Below, piece after piece: positions 21,301-33,675 of a stretch of 64,000 bases of DNA; position 1 is the stretch's first letter, and each line of letters starts with the position of its first letter. The translations under genes and the position numbers were made by a program. This DNA is from Siphonodentalium dalli (taxonomy: Eukaryota > Mollusca > Scaphopoda > Gadilida > Siphonodentaliidae): positions 190,532,369 to 190,596,368 of the forward strand of contig CP136061.1 of NCBI GenBank assembly GCA_032622095.1, written 5' to 3'. Below the pieces are notes generated by a model. That model had not been told where the DNA came from and did no database searches. It saw only the letters and a list, made by a program, of their open reading frames with translations.

Positions 21301-21794
21301 TGGGAAGCCAAATTGACATTTAATAAATAATTGAGCTTAAGCCCAATAAGAATTTAAGCACAATAAGAATATTCCTTATTGCGCTTAAGTGAAATTATAG
21401 AATCCTTATTGTGCTTAAGTGCAATAAGATATTCCTTATTGCTCTTAAGCGCAATTAGATATTCCTTATTGTGCTTAAGCGCAATAAGACCTTCTCTTAT
21501 TGCGCCTACATGTGGACAGTCACCAGGTCACCTCACCAATAAACTCCACCATATCACTACATATGGACAATACCATTTGAATAACAGGGAGTTTATGTAA
21601 TGTGGCTTATTGTGCTTAAGCGCAATACAGAATATTTCTTCCTTATTGCACTTAAGTACAATTAGATATTTCCCTATTGCACTTAAGCTCAATTGGATCT
21701 TCCCTTATTGTGCTTAAGAGCAATTTGAGAATCCTTATGGCGCTTAAGCTCAATTATTTATTAAATTATTATTAAATGTCAATTTGGCTTCCCA
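21301..21794. mobile_element. TA-flanked MITE packed with CTTAAG half-palindromes
   Basis: Ends are TGGGAAGCCAAATTGACATT and its inverted copy, flanked by TA (21299-21300 and 21795-21796). This suits a Tc1/mariner-type MITE. The 494-bp body consists mostly of about a dozen variants of CCTTATTG(C/T)(G/A)CTTAAG spaced 28-45 bases apart, in both directions because the motif is semi-palindromic. No coding potential. The TIR start (TATGGGAAGCC) resembles that of the element at 36739-40125 (TGGGAGGCC, also CTTAAG-rich), so the two are probably related. Confidence 0.8.
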
Positions 21795-21796
21795 TA

Positions 21797-22930
21797 GTAT
21801 TGTGCATATGCGTATTTACAATGTGTGTAGTTTCGTATAAAGATGGGCAAGAAGGGGTGGGATTGTGGTTAGGTGGGGGGAGAGGGTCTGGGTGTTAGAT
21901 GGAGTATTTATTTTTTTATGCTTTAACTGGATAGCCAATATGATTATCTTAATGTCTTCATGCCGTGACCTGCTCGCCGGATCATCTTGCAATACTTGTA
22001 TATTTTTCAAGATCGTGAGGAATACCAGTATGTTATCAATAATACTGCTTGATTTGGTTGAGGAATAAGTTACGGTCATATTTAAATTGATTAATTTTGC
22101 ATTGTTGTTCAGAGGTAGATGCACATGAGTGACAAATGGTGACACGTGAAGGAGATGTGGCATAATTTGTTGGCCTGTTCCTCGACAGGAGAGCTGACCA
22201 GGAGAGGGAGGGTTATACCATGAGAATAAAGAACAGATTAATTTCTGCCTCCTCTTCTGGACAGTCTGTACTCGCGAATATGTGAGTGGGTGGGGGGGGG
22301 GGGGCTATAACACAATGAAAGAAGAAATTTGAAGATAATTAATCAAAAATGCTTTTTTTCTTTTTTTCTTGTTGATATTTTCTAAATAAAGGCAAAAACA
22401 TGAGGGGTGAAGGAGAATGCCCCCAACCAAATACCATATTCCCGGCGTAATCCCTCAATTCGCGTACGTCCCCGTAGTACTTGATTCCATAGTACATTCT
22501 TGTAACTAAAAATTATTTTAGTCTATGCTACTGATCACTTGTCAGTCCAAATTAAAAAAAACCAATTTGATTTAGCTGAACAAAATATATAATTATATAT
22601 TTTATTTTAAACAAAAACAACGAAATATCATATACAACTGTAGTCAACTGGGGGTTCCCATAAGCGGGGAAGGGCTGTGGACACTATACTTAGTGGGCGC
22701 AGGTTCCCAAGTCTTATTGTTTCCACACTCCCCGGGCCAGTTTAATAGAATAGAATAGCGAGGTAATCATGAGTTTATTAATCAATAGCATCTATGTGGT
22801 TATATGTTGAGTATCTAAGTTTGATATGTTTGATAAGTTCAAATACAATTACTGGTTCTATATATATATTCTCAACTTCTAGTACAATAAATGTCCTAAT
22901 AACCTACTTCCGGTCATATATGAGAGAACC
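21797..22930. other. No gene seen
   Basis: Contains a G-run (22291-22303) and other low-complexity stretches. An ACCTACTTCCGGTCATATATGAG string at 22902 recurs at 30254. No coding evidence. Confidence 0.5.
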
Positions 22931-23200
22931 GCAAAAATAAAATTCTTCCGCCGCTAAGATCCCCCGATGATTCCCGAACATCACTCGGTGCTAAGATCCC
23001 CCGAAGATTCCCGAACATCACTACCGAACCTGCGACGGAGATTCTTGGTACAAACACACTGTGCAGCAAAAATAGAATTCTTCCGCCGCTAAGATCCCCC
23101 GATGATTCCCGAACATCACTCGGTGCTAAGATCCCCCGAAGATTCCCGAACATCACTACCGAACCTGCGACGGAGATTCTTGGTACAAACACACTGTGCA
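22931..23200. repeat. 135-bp tandem duplication
   Basis: Two almost identical units, 22931-23065 and 23066-23200. Each contains two GATCCCCCGA(T/A)GATTCCCGA motifs and ends GTACAAACACACTGTGCA. An ORF reading through both units on the minus strand repeats itself and is an artefact. The unit has one counterpart, inverted, at 41730-41876. Confidence 0.9.
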
Positions 23201-23224
23201 TGTAACACGTTATAACACGTTATC

Positions 23225-24358
23225 CAGGGATGTGGCTAGGGGGGGGGGGGGGGTGGGGGGGGGGGGTGTCTCACCCCCCCCCCCCCAGCAGAGAGCTATA
23301 TTTTCAATAGTTGGAAATTTCATACCTGCCACAACGAAATTTCACACCAACAATAGGTTGAAAATGTTCTTGTAGTTTGATTATAAAACAATTTATTGGG
23401 GGAATTTATTGTTTTTCGACCAATATTTGCATATGTTCCTATTTTTGGTCAAAATTTTTGACAGAAATGGTCATCAGTTGGAAATTTTCCAACCTTAGGG
23501 GGGGGTGACAGGTTGGAAATTTCCAACACTTGGAAAGCTTGTGTCCTGGTCTCTCCCCCGTGGCCAGTCAAAAACTTCTAGTTAATTTAAGAAAACAATA
23601 TTGTCATACAATTGGTCAACATTGTCATTGGAATTGTCATCAGTTGGAAAATTTCCAACCTAAGTGGGGGCGTAGGGTTTGAAATTTCGAACAGTAGGAA
23701 GGCTTGAGGCTAGTCTAGATGTTAGGATTTTGCGATTTTCTTGTTCAGATTTCAAAATTTTCGCACACCGGGCCGAACCATGGTCGGCCCGGTGTGTCAT
23801 TGCCCCATTCACATGGCCAATACAAAACTGCTAATTAGTTTAGCAAAACAATATTTTACTACATTTGGTCAAACTTGTAGACATAAATGGTCATCAGTTG
23901 AAGAATTTTCCAACCTGAGGGGGAGTATGAGGTTTGAAATTTCCAACACTAGGAAAGCTTCAGTTGAGGCCAGTCTTGATGCTAGGATTTGCGATTTTCT
24001 TGTATAGTTTTCAAAATTTTCTCACACCGGGCCGAACAACCATGGTCGGCCCGGTGTTTCCTGGTCTGTTGTCGGTAGCTGTGTGCATTTGTCTGGAATT
24101 AGATCACTAGTTGTTTTTTGGGGGGCAATTTTCAAGTTAAAATATCTTAATGTTCTCATACTGGGAAAATAGAAGCATGGCTTATGAATATATAGGAAAT
24201 TAGGCCTGAGCATGAGGTACAAGGGGGGGGGGGTGTGCAAATGGAATTATGCAAAAAGTTGTGTTGGTGTGATTGCGACTCAAGGGGGGGGGGGGGTGCA
24301 GTCGGAAATTCCCAAGGTGGACACCCCCCCCAGCGGAGACCCTCTAGCCACATCCCTG
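23225..24358. mobile_element. Non-autonomous hAT element with 8-bp target duplication
   Basis: Termini CAGGGATGTGGCTAG and CTAGCCACATCCCTG are exact inverted repeats. The flanking ACGTTATC at 23217-23224 and 24359-24366 is an exact 8-bp duplication, the hAT signature. The paralogous right arm keeps the uninterrupted site (ACACGTTATCTACCA in inverted sense, 41727-41741). The 1134-bp body is non-coding. It has G/C runs near both ends, three CAGTTGGAAATTTTCCAACC-type units (about 23473, 23640, 23894) and two copies of a long CACCGGGCCGAAC...GGTCGGCCCGGTG palindrome (23765-23796, 24025-24058). Confidence 0.92.
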
Positions 24359-24855
24359 ACGTTATCTACCATTATGGATTTGTGTCCGACGATTAGTTTT
24401 CTTGAGTAAATTGTCCCAACCTGCAAGTTTATTTGTTTATTTGCTAAATTCTCCTAACCTGCGATGGCACGCGCATAATTATGTCTGACGAAATTTAAAT
24501 TCAATGGACAAAATCTCCCACACCTGTGTTTTTTATATAACTAAATACTCAACATATATATATATATTAGGTACTTTCTGATATGTTTTACCATATTATC
24601 TACTATGGCAGGCAATCAAATAATGATACAAACTAGGAAATATTTTGTTATAGTGCGCATGAATATACGTTGGAATGTTTGCACGCGATTCCATGTGACG
24701 TCACAGTTCATTCATAAATGTTGTTTTGAAGCGCTCACATCAGCTCACATTGCGAATTTCAATTTCAGTCACTATCACTACCAGTCTCTATTACTGCAAT
24801 TCGTCTCCGTTTTCTCTATGTTGGTTGATCGGATTGAGGATTATAGTTATTTCAG

Positions 24856-26602
24856 CCAAACCTTGGCTGTTTATTTCACACCGGTTTCTGGGATAACCTG
24901 TGTGTCGACTGAGAACCTGCGTGTCAATTGAGGAGAACACACGGAGGATTTGTGTAAATGTTAGCCCAAACGACATTTCTAAGCAACGACGGCTTTGTTG
25001 TTTATTTCGAGGAATAATACCGCATCATATGAATTCAGCCCAAATATATTGACAGGTGTCAAGGGTCTAACTCTATACTGAGCAATAACAAACTAATATT
25101 AATAAATACCGAGTATATTTAATTTAACGCCAATGGGTCGTTTATGTGCGTTTAAGAGTGTATTTATGCCTAAAGCAAAGTGAAATAACGATCTTAAAAT
25201 GAATTGGCCGGTATATTTTATTAGTTATCAGGGTTAACAGGGTCGTAGTTGCATAAATTACAATATAGTTTATGTTTATGCTAAGATAACTTGATCGGTA
25301 TTGAGGTTAACACAAATCCCATATATGGAAATTCCAAATATGGAAAGTGACGTGCGCAAAACAGCTGCATCTCGGTTATCTGGGTCAGATATATTTATAG
25401 CGAAGAAATGTTGTCAAATTCCACGTCTGAATACGCGTCTTATTCTCACTTATATCAGTTTTATTCTATGTGTTGTTGTGTATTGTATTACTTTTATCAA
25501 GGTTGCGCTTTTGTTATTCTCACAAAAGGTAAATTTGATGCGTGTTTACATTTCAAAATTGCGTCGGCCATGTACAGTAACACTACAGTGCGACGGAATT
25601 CCACATTCCTTAATTACGAGACTAATTTATCGAATGAGGTCAAATTTTCGCATATAACAAGACTCGTATGTTATTCTGCACCATTCTGACGAGTGCCGAA
25701 TTTCATTTCGCATTATTTTCGTTTTTATCGAAAAATAATCGTTCTCTATGCCTATATATGGACTGGAGATTCCCATGTAAATTTTTTCAACCAAAAAAAA
25801 ATCATTGTTTTGCCAATTTCAAGCTAGTTTATAGCATGGTCATGGCATAATTTGGCCTAGCGAGTGTCGGTAGACGTTTCTTGAGTGTGCACAACAAATT
25901 TTGGTCCCAACGAAGCAGGCTAAAATCCTGAAATTTGTCAATTTTACTTTGCGTGTGAAGAAAATATTCATTTAAACTTCCAAAATTGGTTGAAATATGC
26001 TCAACAACATTCAGTTGAATGGTGACATTATTTATAGTCACCGACTAACTTCCACGATGAATCAAATTTGTTTTTATTGGTGACAATTATGTCGCGAGAG
26101 ATAAAAATGTAAATTTTTTAAAGAAAATGTTAAATTTTAGCTCATTTTAAGACTTTAATTGCTTGTAGATCGGTGTTAATTATCTTCGTCAATGATGTCA
26201 TGTCACGCTTGTTAATAATTCATTTGTTCGGAAATACTTATTGGGGGTCGAAATGTATAAAATTTAACTACCACCACTTCCAAAAACAACACCGATAAAC
26301 AATAACGCTCTTTGTTCCATGCAATGGAAATGGCTATTTATTGTCCTGATATCAGTGATATAAATGAATGCCTAAAATTAGTATTATCCTGAAATAAATT
26401 TATGCCACTTTGGCGAACATGGGAACCACGGTACAATTTATGCCATTTAGGCACACTTCAGAGTGAAATCAGGGCTTATATTTCGGCGAGAATCCAAATC
26501 TAGATTCTCGTAAATATTCTCGCAAATTACCCTGGATTCTCGTGAAAAAGTATATATGGATTCTCGCAAAATCAGATGAAATATATGCCCTGGAAATATA
26601 GC
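24856..26602. other. Inserted sequence, unclassified
   Basis: Start of the 5-kb block that separates two parts of the left arm. No recognisable protein: the 25301-25657 ORF has a hydrophobic stretch but no known domain. Four GATTCTCG(T/C)-type 8-mers lie at 26491-26572. The paralogous arm joins directly across this block at 41235/41236. Confidence 0.5.
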
Positions 26603-28059
26603 AAATCGTTTAATGCTTTAGAATTTTTGTTTTCGGAGATTTATATATATGCTTAAAGACATATTATGGACTTGTTATGGACTTTTTCGGGTGCGAGAAA
26701 TTGATAAGTTAGTGCTCAGGCACTTTGCCAACCTGGGGAATGTTATCATTCTACTAACATCACTGAAAATTTCCAAAATAATCTGCCACACCACTTCATA
26801 GAGAACATCGTCTGAACTACTCCAAATTGTAAATATTTACATCTCGATTCGGGGCGCAACTATCGGCTATAATTAAACAAAAATGATTTCGCCATCGAGA
26901 GTCATTGCATTTAACTAATATATATAAGAATGACGTTGTGTATCATCCATTTGGATTAATATTCGTAACGAATAACTACTTTGAGAAAGATTATTCTTAA
27001 TTTCTATTTGATCACTCTGCCCGGTGTCTGCCGGAGTGTTTCACATCACTTTAATCAAGGAAGACTGTTCAGAAAAACTGTATTTCAAGAAATCGTTTAA
27101 TGCTTTAGAATTTTGGTTTTCGGAGATTTATATATATGCTTAATGACATATTATGGACTTGTTATGGACTTTTTCGGGTGCGAGAAATTGATAAGTTAGT
27201 GCTCAGGCACTTTGCCAACCTGGGGAATGTTATCATTCTACTAACATCACTGAAAATTTCCCAAAAAATCTACCACCCCACTTCATAGAGAACATCGTCT
27301 GAACTACTCCAAATTGTAAATATTTACATCTCGATTCGGGGCGCAACTATCGGCTATAATTAAACAAAAATGATTTCGCCATCGAGAGTCATTGCATTTA
27401 ACTAATATATAAGAATGACGTTGTGTATCATCTATTTGGATTAATATTCGTAACAAATAACTACTTTGAGAAAGATTATTCTTAATTTCTATTTGATCAC
27501 TCTGCCCGGTGTCTGCCGGAGTGTTTCACATCACTTTAATCAAGGAAGACTGTTCAGAAAAACTGTATTTCAAGAAATCGTTTAATGCTTTAGAATTTTG
27601 GTTTTCGGAGATTTATATATATGCTTAAAGACATATTATGGACTTGTTATGGACTTTTTCGGGTGCGAGAAATTGATAAGTTAGTGCTCAGGCACTTTGC
27701 CAACCTGGGGAATGTTATCATTCTACTAACATCACTGAAAATTTCCAAAAAAATCTACCACCCCACTTCATAGAGAACATCGTCTGAACTACTCCAAATT
27801 GTAAATATTTACATCTCGATTCGGGGCGCAACTATCGGCTATAATTAAACAAAAATGATTTCGCCATCGAGAGTCATTGCATTTAACTAATATATAAGAA
27901 TGACGTTGTGTATCATCCATTTGGATTAATATTCGTAACAAATAACTACTTTGAGAAAGATTATTCTTAATTTCTATTTGATCACTCTGCCCGTTGTCTG
28001 CCGGAGTGTTTCACATCACTTTAATCAAGGAAGACTGTTCAGAAAAACTGCATTTCAAG
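26603..28059. repeat. Three tandem copies of a 486-bp unit
   Basis: Units start AAATCGTTTAATGCTTTAG at 26603, 27090 and 27575 and end TATTTCAAG or GCATTTCAAG. They differ only at scattered positions (for example AATAATC/AAAAATC and a TATA indel). Periods are 487 and 485 bp. Such uniformity implies recent duplication or homogenisation. The units are non-coding and unlike anything else in the window. Confidence 0.95.
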
Positions 28060-28124
28060 ATCACCAAACAACTTTCCTTTTTAGGGCCACCACATCTTTC
28101 CAATGATGTACTTCTTCCATTTTG

Positions 28125-28352
28125 CTATCAAAGACCGAAAAATGTCGTTAAACTAGAGATCCAAATACCCACTAAGGGCCCCTATATCTTGAAATATTAA
28201 AGACCGAGAATGTCGTTAAACTATAAAGACCGAAAAATGTCGTTAAACTAGATATCCAAATACCCCCTATATCTTGAGATATTATAAAGACCGAAAAATG
28301 TCATTAAACTATTAAAGACCGTAAAATGTCGTTAAACTAGAGATCCAAACAT
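28125..28352. repeat. AAAGACCGAAAAATGTCGTTAA short tandem repeats
   Basis: Five copies of AAAGACCG(A/T)(A/G)AATGTC(G/A)TTAAACTA at about 28130, 28200, 28225, 28284 and 28313, some followed by GA(G/T)ATCCAAATAC. Irregular spacing, no coding sense. Confidence 0.75.
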
Positions 28353-28420
28353 CCCCATCCCCTATTTTTTTTAGACAATTAAGAACGAAATATGTCGTTA
28401 CACCATTAATACATAATTTG

Positions 28421-28514
28421 TGTTTATGAAAGTCTGGCACCCATTAGCAGTTTGTTTTCAGTACATTTTAATATTCATTGGAACGTAAACAATTATTCGC
28501 TGACAGAAATCATG
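28421..28514 (+). repeat. Second copy of the 18779-18871 segment
   Basis: Shares TTTATGAAAGTCTGGC, CCCATTAGCA and ATTCATTGGAACGTAAAC with the centre of the foldback at 18661-19003, with only a few differences. The foldback arms are absent here. Confidence 0.85.
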
Positions 28515-29924
28515 TTAATATCGCCTTTCGTTACTGGTTTCCTCGACTCAAATATTTCTCACTGCTCAATACTTATAATTAAAAAAAATGTTCTGTGTTT
28601 TGTGTCACTTCTTAATAGCATTATGTATTCTGCTATTGACAAGAAACAAAGTTGCAGTATACCTTAAAGGTACGGAAGGCCTTGGTGGGTATCCTGTGAA
28701 CATATTTCCACCTGTCAAAAACCGCTACAAACGAAAATAATATTCAAATATAGACATACTTTGTTAATATACAAATGAGAAATATCTCATAAACAGTATG
28801 TTATTGTCGTAAATTTGACGATTGTTATGTAAACAAAGCATAAAAAGTTACTTTCTTGGTGTTTCTTTATATTATGATGGTAAACATAAAGAGCGTTCTT
28901 TGTTGCTCAATTCCTTATTTGGAAATAATAAAGAGCGTTTATACCATTTGTGTGTGATTAGCCAGTAGCATTGTGCTGCCTTCTATAACACAATCAGACT
29001 CTTGTTTAGGTAAAATTTAGTAGGTCTTTATGTGAGCATGATGTTTACGCGATAGTGATCGTATATTTGAACCAAAATGTATGCGTTTTAATATTTTTCT
29101 GTTTACGGTGTTTGGAACAAATATGAATATTTTCGACAACTAAGCCCCCTCGTCCCTTTAATATAATTAATATAACATCCCTCATCCAATAATCTCCAAA
29201 TTGCATATCTAATTTCAATCCTAGTTACACGTCACGCCGCCCCTCATCATTTGCCAATTGTACACCCTTTTTTTTGCTGCTGCTGAAAACTGTTCAATTT
29301 CTTAAAAAATTATTGAAAAAATGGCCCTCCCGCCCGCCGACATTTACCTCTGATTTTTTTTGATCATCGGTCCGCACCAAAATTGAGCACACGTCCCTAT
29401 ATAATATACCTATTTAAATCGAGTATACACGGTGGTGTAATAGATCAACCGTTAATTTAACCGTTTAGGTAGCATATTTCCACGTATACGTTATCACGAC
29501 AAATCCCTGCTGATCTGTTATTAATGAACCAAACACTTAACATGTCAACACACTCTGGCCCGCCAATGCTACAGTGTATAAACGTAACGGGGCAAATATG
29601 CACATTATATTGGCAGCTAACGAGAGCATTCATCATCAGCAATCTGCTCACCCCTTTTAGCCGATACGATAGAAACTAAACGATTTGTTACTTCTAATTA
29701 CCCGTACTTAATTACACTACTTGCGTGTTAATAAAGTACCGGTACGACCCCATTACCACTAAAGGTGAAACATGGGATTTAGAACATTAATATTCACTCT
29801 TACATAGTTCCACATTCAAGGTGTAATCGTATGTCAGTTGTAACGTTGTGAAACTGCAACCGAACTGAATTATTCTATGCTAAATAGTTCATGGCTGACC
29901 TGATGCATGCATCTTAGTTTTCTT
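28515..29924. other. No gene seen
   Basis: AT-rich sequence with short ORFs only. The right limit is where homology to the inverted arm resumes (GTTAATGTATTGTACTGTGC, 29926). Confidence 0.5.
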
Positions 29925-29985
29925 GTTAATGTATTGTACTGTGCAATCTCATTTGATGTGAAACACGTGTCGAGGAAATGTTAAA

Positions 29986-30195
29986 ACAATTTCAAAACTG
30001 CAGCGGCAATTTTTTTTGTTACAAGTGTATTTCCGAAACTTACCGAATGGCCTCGGGAATCATCGGGAGATCTTAGCGACGGAAGTCGAAACAATTTCAA
30101 AACTGCAGCGGCAATTTTTGTTGTTGTGTATTTCCGAAACTTACCGAATGGCCTCGGGAATCATCGGGGGATCTTAGCGACGGAAGAATTCTACC
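29986..30195. repeat. 105-bp tandem duplication in the left arm
   Basis: Units at 29986 and 30091 both begin ACAATTTCAAAACTGCAGCG and contain CTTACCGAATGGCCTCGGG and GGATCTTAGCGACGGAAG. The right arm has a single copy (about 41065-41172). Next to it, 30196-30415 has three to four ACTTCCGGT-ended units absent from the other arm. Confidence 0.85.
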
Positions 30196-32484
30196 CGAAC
30201 CGGGTAAACTGTCAGAATACGTCACTTCCGGTACAGAAAGTGTCCAAAATAACCTACTTCCGGTCATATATATGAGAGAACCGGGTAAACTGTCAGAATA
30301 CGCCACTTCCGGTAAATATGTATTAGCAGACAGTGTAAACAGCCAGAGAATACAACTTCCGGTAATATGCATTAGCGGACAGTGTAAACAGCCGGAGAAT
30401 ACAACTTCCGGTGTATAAAATCTTCCCCCAATTTCGTGGTAATTATAATGGCTTTTTGCGTAAAAACTACATCAGTCGCTCGCCAAATTTTATCCTATAT
30501 TTAGATTATGTATGACGTCAGGAAATTCCCAGCTCAAAGTTTTTTTGCTGGCAAAGCATTTGTTTTGTAAATGGCGACTTCTACTCTTCTAGTTAGTTTA
30601 CAAATCTACATTTTTTCAAGAAAACGCTCAACGGTATCAATGCACTGGACTCATATCATATTATATTCAAGTTATCATGACTTCATGCGGGAACAGTTCA
30701 ACTATAACTTTGGACGATGTTAGTAAATTTGGCGAGCGACTGATGCAGGCCGACATTTCGTGAACTTGTGAAGAAGTGACAACAGAAGCAAACAAATCGA
30801 GATTTGGATTCATGTTTTAGAAGAATCTTCATATACAAATCGTTGACATTATTTATTTGTAATCTCCACAGAACAAAGATGTGCAGTTTATTCACAAAAT
30901 ATTTCGGAAAACAGGAATAAAACTACTAGTGTAGTGACTTAGCGACAAAAAATTGTCATATTGGAACGGACTGGCCAAAAGTGCCATTTTTTTATATTAT
31001 GTCAAGTTATGAGTGCTCTTTCAGAAAGTGAACTAGAAACAGGTTTCTGATCAATATTAACCCTTGTTTCCAGTATAAATCCAAGATGGCCACCAAATTC
31101 AATCACTATTTCACCATGACGTTCCAACTGGTATAAAATTTGAGGCAAATGCCTAATAAAGGCATCATTCCATCCGGCATTGCCATATTTTGAAGATAGT
31201 AGCAACACAGGCTGATCAAATTTGAAATTTATCACTTTTTGGACAAAAACATGAAATTTTGTCATAAAATCATTCTCGTTTCAATTATTTCGGAATAATA
31301 AACGGACAATTTCTCAAAACGGTTTCAGTGCAGATCAAAGGTTAAGATCTTAAAAAATTTGTAAATGTATACTGCAAACAAAAGATACGACATCTAGGAC
31401 AAATTCGTAACCATATTTTAGAAATTTTGGGTTATCTAACCCCTCACCCCAAAAATCATGAAATTTTGTTTTTGTGATAAACACCAGACAGAACATGGAT
31501 GAGAATCTCTAAAGGACACGATTCGATCATATTTCTAAATAATGTAATGGTAATTACATACACAAAGTTGAAATTTAAAACTTTTTCGACTAAATGTATG
31601 CAATTTTGTAAGAAAATCCTCGTCATTTCAAATATTTTGGTCCAATAAATGGTCATTTACTCAGATGATATTTGCGATAGTTCACAATGTTTGGTCTTTT
31701 ATGTTTTGGACAGATATACTGAAAACAATGAATACATCTTATGTGGCTAATATGTAACAACGTTTCAGAAAATTTGGTTTATGTTACCCCTCACCCCAAT
31801 AATCACTAAAATGTGACTTTGTTGTTTGGATTCAATAAATCTTTGGTTAAATCTTATAAAGTGAGTTTGTCTATCGCAATTCATCGTATATGTTAATGTA
31901 ACAACCTCATTGTCAGTATACTGTTGAAATTTACAACTGTATGCCTAATAACTATTATATTTGATGGTAAAATACCCATCATTTCAAATAATTTCAACCA
32001 ATATAAGGACAATTTCTCAAACATTTCCCAGATAACATACATTATGCGGACTTAAAAGTTTCGAAAAATGACGGTCGAATACAACACATTTAAAGGTTTA
32101 TACATGTCATGTCTTGGTGAAATAGAATAAAATTTTAAAAATCTATTATACCATCGATAGATATATTTGAAGGTGTTGACCCATATCATTGATTTATGTA
32201 ATTTACAAATTTAGCATACAAGAGGGGTGTATATATAGACAAGTATTTCAGATCACAACTTTGATATGTCCATCAATAATGCACATAACATAAAGATGGT
32301 CTATCTTTGTTTATACTCTGTTCTTAATTTCATGTCTATTATGTTATACATGTATAACTATATTGTTCAGTCTGATAATACCAGCCGATAGATAGCAACT
32401 CATAGATTGTCATGTTATAATCACTGGTGATCGTGTTGATACGTTGAACAAATATTTTAAGCATTCTTAATATCACAATTACAT

Positions 32485-33585
32485 CTACATAACTATGCAT
32501 GGTAAATAAGCTTTTGCACATTTGCACCTGTTACAAGTTTGGGATTTGCAACAACACTTGAGGAGTTCTGAACACACAGCTACAGCTTCTGGTAATGTAG
32601 TCCACAATGGTTTACATCCATGGTCTTCAACTGTCCATCCCCAGTCACGCGGTTCAGGTATTGGAATTGTTATGTCATGGCAACTGTACCACAATCCTGC
32701 CTGGTAGACTGCTCATTTCATATGCTGTGTTAGGAACCCTTTTGAGCGACATGTTTTGGAGAATTCTCTTCATGCCTCGTTAATCAGCAACTTTTGACAA
32801 CCTTTATTATAATTAATGATAATGAAACTTTCGAGTTCTTCGAAAATATCTGAGGACAAATCTAGTTGAATAAAATGTTGATTCGCCAATAGAAGAAATG
32901 TACATGTATCTGTGATCGCGGGATAATCTTTCCATGCCATCCAGAAACATTTTCTGCCCTTTCCATGTAATAAGGAAGTAGTATCATAACCAGATATCGA
33001 ACGAAAATGGGTAGAGATAAACAATTGTCGTCGCCCAGAGCGGAACATGTGCTGTTGACATGGTACAATGTTTAGTTTTGCCTGTTCCTAGAGAAACCCA
33101 TATATCAGCACCACCGTTGGCATCGGTAAACTTTGAAAACTGACAGAGGAGAATTACCAGGACATTTGTATCAACAATCCGAACATGGATTGTCGCCAGC
33201 CCACAAGAAAGCGCATGAATAATTTGTGGCACAATTTTAACAGTTTCTCAAGATGTACTCGGAAGAATTTGCCATTTTGAGAGTTGACGAACATTCTGTC
33301 ATGTTTATCACTTTATCATCATGTGTATAACGTGTTCTGATGCATTACTTGTCAGGAATTCAAATAGTTCAAGCTTATTGTCAGAATCACGGAGGCAGGC
33401 GTTCTTTTTTTTTTCGGAATCTTAGTTCGGCCACCAACTTTTCGTCCAAGACCTGTGCCACGATTCTAATGAGTGCTGCCTGTTGTGCTGCCTTCAAAAT
33501 ACCTGTCCCACACAACATATATGGCATTAACACTTCTTAGTTCGTAGATTAGAAACTTCATTAGTGACTGTGAGTGATCATCAAA
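32485..33585 (-). pseudogene. TE-associated EEAD/CXC-type protein, left-arm copy
   Basis: Minus-strand, frameshifted copy of the 3' part of the same gene as on the right arm. In order it reads CGTGILKAAQQAALIRI (near 33500), DNKLELFEF, VDTNVLVILLCQFSKF, ADIWVSLGTGKTKH, SGYDTTSLLHGKGRK, WMAWKDYPAITDT and CQKLLINEA. After a gap come WGWT, PLWTTLPEA and the Cys-rich CKSQTCNRCKCAKAYLPC. This copy keeps the VDT-LVILL and Cys-tail segments that the right arm has lost. I recall this order in many uncharacterised proteins of cnidarians, molluscs and echinoderms. The acidic VDTD and GCDTTS-GKGK strings suggest a PIN/FEN-like nuclease fold; that is my inference. Not translatable as one frame. Confidence 0.75.
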
Positions 33586-33675
33586 AGTAGATCCTATCGC
33601 ACAAGAGCGCCCCCATCGAATATCTTGCACATTCGTCCAATATTTTATTTCTGGTAGTAATGTTTTCGAACAACA

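Noticed and set aside
22914-23201. 95-codon minus-strand ORF with a perfect internal protein repeat
   Set aside because: The repeat comes from the 135-bp DNA duplication, a multiple of three; no evidence of coding.
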